From positions 2,666,001 to 2,730,000 of the forward strand of contig NZ_OY729424.1 of the NCBI RefSeq assembly GCF_963422335.1: a stretch of DNA of 64,000 nucleotides, given 5' to 3'. Below the pieces are notes generated by a model. It was not told where the DNA came from, did no database searches, and was given only the letters and a program-made list of their open reading frames with translations. Within the stretch, counting starts at the first letter, position 1. Every line of letters begins with the position of its first letter. Source of the DNA: an uncultured Roseateles sp. (GTDB lineage: Bacteria > Pseudomonadota > Gammaproteobacteria > Burkholderiales > Burkholderiaceae_C). Made by a program: the position numbers and the translations under genes. Below, piece by piece: positions 60,801 through 64,000 of this stretch.

Positions 60801-61743
60801 GCCGCTGAAAGAGCAGGTGATCCACTTCATCAACAAGAAGATGCCGGCCGGCCTGCCGACCAAGACGGCCCGCGCGCTGCTTGACATCGAAGACAAGGAC
60901 TACGTGCCCATCATCCGCGATGCGGCTCGCACCACGGCCGAGACCGAGGCAGTGTTCTACTTCCCCGGCTGCGGCTCGGAGCGCCTGTTCTCGCAGGTCG
61001 GCCTGGCCACCCAGGCCATGCTCTGGCATGCCGGCGTGCAGACGGTGCTGCCGCCCGGCTATCTGTGCTGCGGCTACCCGCAGCGCGGCTCGGGCCAGTT
61101 CGACAAGGCCGAGAAGATCATCACCGACAACCGGGTGCTGTTCCACCGCGTGGCCAACACGCTCAACTACCTGGACATCAAGACCGTTGTGGTGAGTTGC
61201 GGCACCTGCTACGACCAGCTGCAGGGCTATGAGTTCGACAAGATCTTCCCCGGCTGCCGCATCATCGACATCCACGAATACCTGCTGGAGAAGGGCATCA
61301 CCTTGACGCCCGGCGCCACCTATCTTTACCACGACCCCTGCCACAGCCCGATGAAGCTGCAGGAGCCGATGAAGACGGTGAAGGCACTGGTTGGTGACTC
61401 TGTGACGAAGAGCGAGCGCTGCTGCGGCGAGAGCGGCACCTTGGGCGTGACCCGACCCGACATCAGCACCCAGATCCGCTTTCGCAAGGAAGAGGAACTG
61501 CGCAAGAGCGAGACGGCGCTGCGCGAATCGGGGGCCGTGGGCCCGAAGGAGGACATCAAGATCCTCACCTCCTGCCCGAGCTGCCTGCAGGGCCTGACCC
61601 GCTACGGCAACGACCTGCAGAACGGCCTGCTGGAAGCCGACTACATCGTCGTCGAAATGGCCCGCAAAATCCTCGGCGAGGATTGGATGCCCAAGTACAT
61701 CGCGATGGCGAACAACGGCGGTATCGAGCGGGTGCTGGTGTAG
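57844..61743 (+). CDS. DUF3683 FAD-linked oxidase / iron-sulfur fusion (D-lactate dehydrogenase type)
   Basis: A 1299-residue fusion. Residues 1-160 are DUF3683, found mainly in Burkholderiales. An FAD-binding type-4 domain follows with GGGTGYTGGA (221-230), then an FAD-oxidase C domain (LHMHAGDGNVHTNIPVN and SGEHGIGITKLEFL). Two 4Fe-4S motifs are C830-x2-C833-x2-C836-x3-C840 and C892-x2-C895-x2-C898-x3-C902P. Two CCG domains have the cysteine pairs 1075/1076 and 1193/1194, as in GlpC/heterodisulfide reductase. It is thus a GlcD plus GlcF-like module in one chain, oxidising D-lactate or another D-2-hydroxy acid and passing electrons to quinone. The substrate is inferred from the family. Confidence 0.85.
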   Translation: MNAPLPLMAQEPSFTPHAASPRLREIPYNYTSFSDREIVIRLLGQRAWEVLDHLREERQTGRSARMLYEVLGDIWVVQRNPYLQDDLLDNPKRRRQLVDALHHRLSEVERRRAPADSALGAAERDAHVGELLQAASQAVERFAEQFEQVAALRRRTQKVLGRVTKSDNIKFDGLSRVAHVTDATDWRVEYPFVVLTPDSEAEMAALVKGCIELGLTIIPRGGGTGYTGGAVPLTWNSAVINTEKLEAMSGVEMLRLPGLDKEVATVWTEAGVVTQRVSDIADANGFVFAVDPTSAEASCIGGNIAMNAGGKKAVLWGTALDNLASWRMVTPDAKWLEVTRINHNLGKIHDVEVASFELRYFDATGKKLERTERLDIPGRVFRKEGLGKDVTDKFLAGLPGIQKEGCDGLITSARWVVHRMPAHVRTVCLEFFGNAKDAVPSIVDIKDYMFAQAAAGGAILAGLEHLDDRYLKAVGYATKSKRGGLPKMVLVGDIVGDDPDAVARATSEVVRLANGRAGEGFVAVSADARKKFWLDRKRTAAIARHTNAFKINEDVVIPLPRMGEYTNGIERINIELSLRNKLQLIDKLEAFFDAGGLPLGKSDDAGDIASAELLEDRVAQALTLLRETRTQWLFWLTHIDDAAAAGSPSYFEQLQDHTLRASWKTQVLKPLQEIFAGSALTPIVDACKKIHQEVLRGRVWVALHMHAGDGNVHTNIPVNSDNYEMLQAAHGAVARIMKLARSLDGVISGEHGIGITKLEFLTDDELSGFAGYKAKVDPEGRFNKGKLLRGGTEFADLTNAYTPSFGLMGHESLIMQQSDIGAISDSIKDCLRCGKCKPVCATHVPRANLLYSPRNKILATSLLVEAFLYEEQTRRGISVKHWQEFEDVADHCTVCHKCLSPCPVKIDFGDVTMNMRNLLRKMGQKSFRPGNAAAMFFLNATNPETIKFVRGAMVGVGFKAQRLANDLMRRLARKQTSAPRATLGAAPLKEQVIHFINKKMPAGLPTKTARALLDIEDKDYVPIIRDAARTTAETEAVFYFPGCGSERLFSQVGLATQAMLWHAGVQTVLPPGYLCCGYPQRGSGQFDKAEKIITDNRVLFHRVANTLNYLDIKTVVVSCGTCYDQLQGYEFDKIFPGCRIIDIHEYLLEKGITLTPGATYLYHDPCHSPMKLQEPMKTVKALVGDSVTKSERCCGESGTLGVTRPDISTQIRFRKEEELRKSETALRESGAVGPKEDIKILTSCPSCLQGLTRYGNDLQNGLLEADYIVVEMARKILGEDWMPKYIAMANNGGIERVLV

Positions 61744-61762
61744 CGCTACCGCGGCGCCAATG

Positions 61763-61790
61763 AAAAAGCCTCGACGCGTCGAGGCTTTTT
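61763..61790. terminator. bidirectional terminator
   Basis: A perfect 28-base palindrome with GCCTCGACG/CGTCGAGGC core flanked by five As and Ts. It can end transcription from the dehydrogenase gene on the plus strand and from the convergent PEP-CTERM gene on the minus strand. Confidence 0.9.
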
Positions 61791-61806
61791 TGCGCGGCCG
61801 AGAGAC

Positions 61807-62520
61807 TCAGGCCTGCTTACGGCGGCTAGCCATCGCCAGCACGCCAGCCAGACCGGCCAGCATCAGCGCATAGGTCTCGGGCTCCGGCACGGCCGGGGCC
61901 AGTGTGGCGATTTCCTGGGCCGACAGGGCGGTGTTGTAGATCGCGATGTAGTCCACCGAGCCGGCGGAGGCTTCGCCGCCCACGGCGTTGTCGTCGCGGA
62001 AGAAACGGGCTGTGTTGTTGGCGGTGTCGAACTTGGCCAGGCCGGTGGAGTCGTTGAAGGTGATTTGCTGCACGCCGTTCACGTAGCCGGTGAAGGTGCC
62101 GGCCGCGTCTCGCGAGATCGTCACGCGCACCTGCTGGCCGTCGGCGAAGGCGCCCAGTGCACCGGTGACGACGGGGTAGAAATTCAGCGCCGTGGACAAG
62201 TTGTACAGGCCGGAGTCGCTGGCGCCGCCCTTGAAATCAACGATGCGGCGGTAGCCACCGGTCGAGTCGAACGCGAAACTGGTGTCGATGGTGTAGACGT
62301 CTTGCCCGACCGCGCTATCCACCGTCAGCCCTTGATTCGCCGCAAAGCTGTAGCTGGTGGCACCCAGGGTGCCGCCCAAATCGCTCAGTGCGGGCCCGCC
62401 CAGGCTGTCGGCGTAGCTGTTGTTCAGCTCGTAGAAGTGCGTCGGGGTCGTGGCGTGCGCCGCGCTCGCGGCGAGGGCCAGCAGGGCGACCGGGACGAGG
62501 TGTTTGAGGGATGTGTTCAT
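61807..62520 (-). CDS. PEP-CTERM protein with LamG/concanavalin-like body
   Basis: A 237-residue exported protein. Signal peptide (VPVALLALAASAAHA), then a jelly-roll typical of LamG domains: FYELNNSYADSLGGPALSDL, then YRRIVDFKGGASDSGLYNLS, VRVTISRDAAGTFTGYVNGV and SVDYIAIYNTALSAQEIATL. The tail is VPEPETYALMLAGLAGVLAM ending SRRKQA. LamG domains often bind sugars, so this may be a surface or matrix protein. The tail VPEPETYALMLAGLA is nearly identical to that of the protein at 46231, suggesting the same exosortase. Confidence 0.85.
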   Translation of the reverse strand: MNTSLKHLVPVALLALAASAAHATTPTHFYELNNSYADSLGGPALSDLGGTLGATSYSFAANQGLTVDSAVGQDVYTIDTSFAFDSTGGYRRIVDFKGGASDSGLYNLSTALNFYPVVTGALGAFADGQQVRVTISRDAAGTFTGYVNGVQQITFNDSTGLAKFDTANNTARFFRDDNAVGGEASAGSVDYIAIYNTALSAQEIATLAPAVPEPETYALMLAGLAGVLAMASRRKQA

Positions 62521-62717
62521 GGGGTGCTCCGAGTGTGCAGTTCTACCGGAGTGACATTAGCAGCATGATGCTGCCGGTGGCACCCCCTGAAGCGAGGGGG
62601 CGGGGGCTCTCCCCGCCCGCCGTCCGGCGCCTTGTAACGATTGGCTACGAGTTCTTCTCATTCAGAGGGCCGCCGAGGCGCTAAAGTCGGCGGATCTCAA
62701 AGAGTATTGAAGGCGAT

Positions 62718-63155
62718 ATGTCCCAAGGTGACAGGCAGCAAGGTTGCGAGCTCTGCGACCGCCCTGGTGGGCTGGTGGTGGTGCAGACGCCGCAATTGCG
62801 TGTGCTGCGCGTCGAAGACGTCAGTTTTCCGGCCTTCTACCGCGTCGTCTGGCAGGCGCACCGCGCCGAACTGACCGATCTCAGCGCCAGTGAGCGGGGC
62901 CTGTGCCTGGAGGCTGTGGCTCGCGTCGAGACGGTGCTTCGCGAGCACCTGCGGCCGACCAAGATCAACCTCGCCTCGCTGGGCAATATGGTGGCCCACC
63001 TGCACTGGCATGTGATTGCCCGCTTCGATTGGGACAGCCATTTTCCTCAGCCGATCTGGGGTCAGGCCCAGCGAACGGTCGAACCGCCGGCGGTGAGCCG
63101 CCTGCCCATGCCCTTGTTCGAGCTGGACCGGCTCGTGGCCAACGCCTTCGGCTGA
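62718..63155 (+). CDS. HIT-family hydrolase
   Basis: A 145-residue HIT protein of the diadenosine-polyphosphate-hydrolase-like branch. CELCDRPGGLVVV is the N-terminal Cys pair, ASLGNMVAHLHWHVIARF the triad. It begins at the ATG at 62718 with GAAGG just upstream. Followed by DUF971 and ubiE, a conserved Burkholderiales order. The substrate is not defined. Confidence 0.9.
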   Translation: MSQGDRQQGCELCDRPGGLVVVQTPQLRVLRVEDVSFPAFYRVVWQAHRAELTDLSASERGLCLEAVARVETVLREHLRPTKINLASLGNMVAHLHWHVIARFDWDSHFPQPIWGQAQRTVEPPAVSRLPMPLFELDRLVANAFG

Positions 63156-63221
63156 GGCGCGCCTACCGTGGGACTACACTGAGCGCCCATTCAGCTCTAC
63201 CCGACGCGGTATCCCTCCACC

Positions 63222-63638
63222 ATGGCCGGCCTTACCCCCAGCACGCCCACCCCCACAGCCGTCACGGCACATCAGCAGTCGCGCGTGCTGGAGGTCAGCT
63301 TCAGCGACGGGGCGACGTTCCGCATCCCCTTCGAGTTGATGCGCGTGTATTCCCCGTCGGCCGAGGTCAAGGGTCATGGCCCGGGCCAGGAGACGCTGCA
63401 GACCGGCAAGCGCGAGGTCGGGCTGGTGGCGTTGGAGCCGGTGGGCCATTACGCCATCAAACCCACGTTCAGCGACGGGCACGACAGCGGCCTGTTCTCC
63501 TGGGACTATCTCTACCACCTGGGCAGCCAGCAGGACGAGCTGTGGCGGCAATACGAGGCGCGCCTGCTGGAGGCTGGTGTGGCACGTGACACGCCGATGG
63601 TGAAAGCCGGTGGCGGCAGCGCCTGCAGCAGCCATTGA
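63222..63638 (+). CDS. DUF971 (GBBH-like N-terminal domain) protein
   Basis: A 138-residue protein of the DUF971 family, related to the N-terminal domain of gamma-butyrobetaine hydroxylase. LEVSFSDGATFRIPFELMRV and ALEPVGHYAIKPTFSDGHDS (with GLFSWDYLYHLG after it) are family hallmarks. The second half ends with GGGSACSSH, a short Cys/His tail. Such proteins are linked to iron-sulfur cluster or ubiquinone metabolism by gene neighbourhood; here it directly precedes ubiE. Confidence 0.88.
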   Translation: MAGLTPSTPTPTAVTAHQQSRVLEVSFSDGATFRIPFELMRVYSPSAEVKGHGPGQETLQTGKREVGLVALEPVGHYAIKPTFSDGHDSGLFSWDYLYHLGSQQDELWRQYEARLLEAGVARDTPMVKAGGGSACSSH

Positions 63639-63686
63639 CGCTCCCCGGATGCAATCCGGGTGCCAAACCAAGACTAGGACTACCCC

Positions 63687-64000
63687 ATGACCTCCACCCA
63701 TTTCGGCTTCCAGACTGTCGAAGAAGGCGAAAAAGCCCAGCGCGTGCGCGGCGTGTTCGACTCGGTCGCCTCGCGCTACGACGTGATGAACGACCTGATG
63801 TCCATGGGCATGCACCGCGCCTGGAAGGCCTACACCCGGGCGGTGGCCAATCTCAAGGCCGGCGAGCGGGTGCTCGACATCGCCGGCGGCACCGGTGACC
63901 TGTCGCGCATGTTCGCCCGCGACGTGGGCGCCAGCGGCATGGTCGTGCACACCGATATCAATGAGGCGATGCTGCGCCAGGGCCGCAACCGCCTGCTCGA
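63687..64000 (+). CDS. ubiE: ubiquinone/menaquinone biosynthesis methyltransferase (3' end outside window)
   Basis: The first 104 residues of a class I SAM-dependent methyltransferase. FDSVASRYDVMNDLMSMGMH is the UbiE N-terminal signature and VLDIAGGTGDLSRMFAR is the SAM-binding glycine loop. UbiE methylates C2 of the demethoxyquinol ring in ubiquinone synthesis. The start is the ATG at 63687, about 50 bases after the DUF971 stop. The reading frame is open to the window end. Confidence 0.95.
   Translation, partial: MTSTHFGFQTVEEGEKAQRVRGVFDSVASRYDVMNDLMSMGMHRAWKAYTRAVANLKAGERVLDIAGGTGDLSRMFARDVGASGMVVHTDINEAMLRQGRNRLL

Overview
The window reads as chromosome of a high-GC betaproteobacterium of the order Burkholderiales, most likely the Roseateles/Paucibacter/Pelomonas/Rubrivivax neighbourhood (Sphaerotilaceae). 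The grounds are the recognisable core blocks argB-HAD-slmA, hisIE-HIT-tatABC-degS-like, petABC-sspAB-tRNA-Thr, dciA/secA, argJ, a ugp operon, and ubiE next to DUF971 and a DUF3683 dehydrogenase, together with five PEP-CTERM proteins. The genus is inferred from gene content and protein style; no rRNA is present. No insertion sequence, prophage or CRISPR array was seen.

Layout. 1-5185: the tail of a two-domain fatty acyl-CoA reductase-like SDR, small VOC and cupin enzymes, a quinone-oxidoreductase-like MDR with a divergent LysR regulator, an unknown 79-residue protein and a second LysR gene. 5186-10037: a tightly overlapped three-gene MukBEF-like condensin operon (mksF-mksE-mksB) with no MksG/JetD nuclease next to it. 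10114-18398: a carbohydrate-scavenging locus with a GH9 glycosidase, ROK regulator, PfkB sugar kinase, FucP-like sugar permease and TonB-dependent receptor. Two copies of one palindromic operator sit directly against the -35 boxes of the GH9 gene and of the kinase operon. 18525-20892: argB, HAD nucleotidase, slmA. 20904-24601: an operon on the minus strand encoding a PEP-CTERM protein, a secreted 5'-nucleotidase and a TPR protein with a dead trypsin-like domain.

24764-36921: housekeeping genes (DUF815 ATPase, NUDIX, hisI, hisE, HIT, tatABC, DegS-like protease, NIF3, DUF885 peptidase, pdxA, DUF1631 protein with a glycine-rich insert, mscL). 37131-41450: the cytochrome bc1 operon, sspA, sspB and tRNA-Thr(TGT). 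41451-42752: a base-compositionally distinct insert after the tRNA carrying a small basic protein and an AbiEii-like nucleotidyltransferase, probably a defence or toxin remnant. 42847-50030: dciA, secA, three PEP-CTERM proteins, a GNAT and argJ. 50386-52321: a drug-type MFS exporter and another GNAT. 52357-57453: ugpB-A-E-C-Q for glycerol-3-phosphate uptake, with hairpins after ugpB and a REP-like inverted repeat element between ugpE and ugpC. 57844-64000: a 1299-residue FAD/Fe-S D-lactate-dehydrogenase-type enzyme, another PEP-CTERM protein, a HIT protein, DUF971 and the start of ubiE.

How the genes work together. The GH9-ROK-PfkB-MFS-TonB genes form a plausible complete route: an oligosaccharide crosses the outer membrane, is hydrolysed in the periplasm, and the released sugar is imported and phosphorylated, with ROK control. 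The ugp operon and the secreted nucleotidase both point to scavenging of organic phosphate. The strongest candidates for something new are the ROK operator pair with a predicted leaderless kinase transcript, the nuclease-less Mks operon, the pseudoprotease operon and the tRNA-Thr island.
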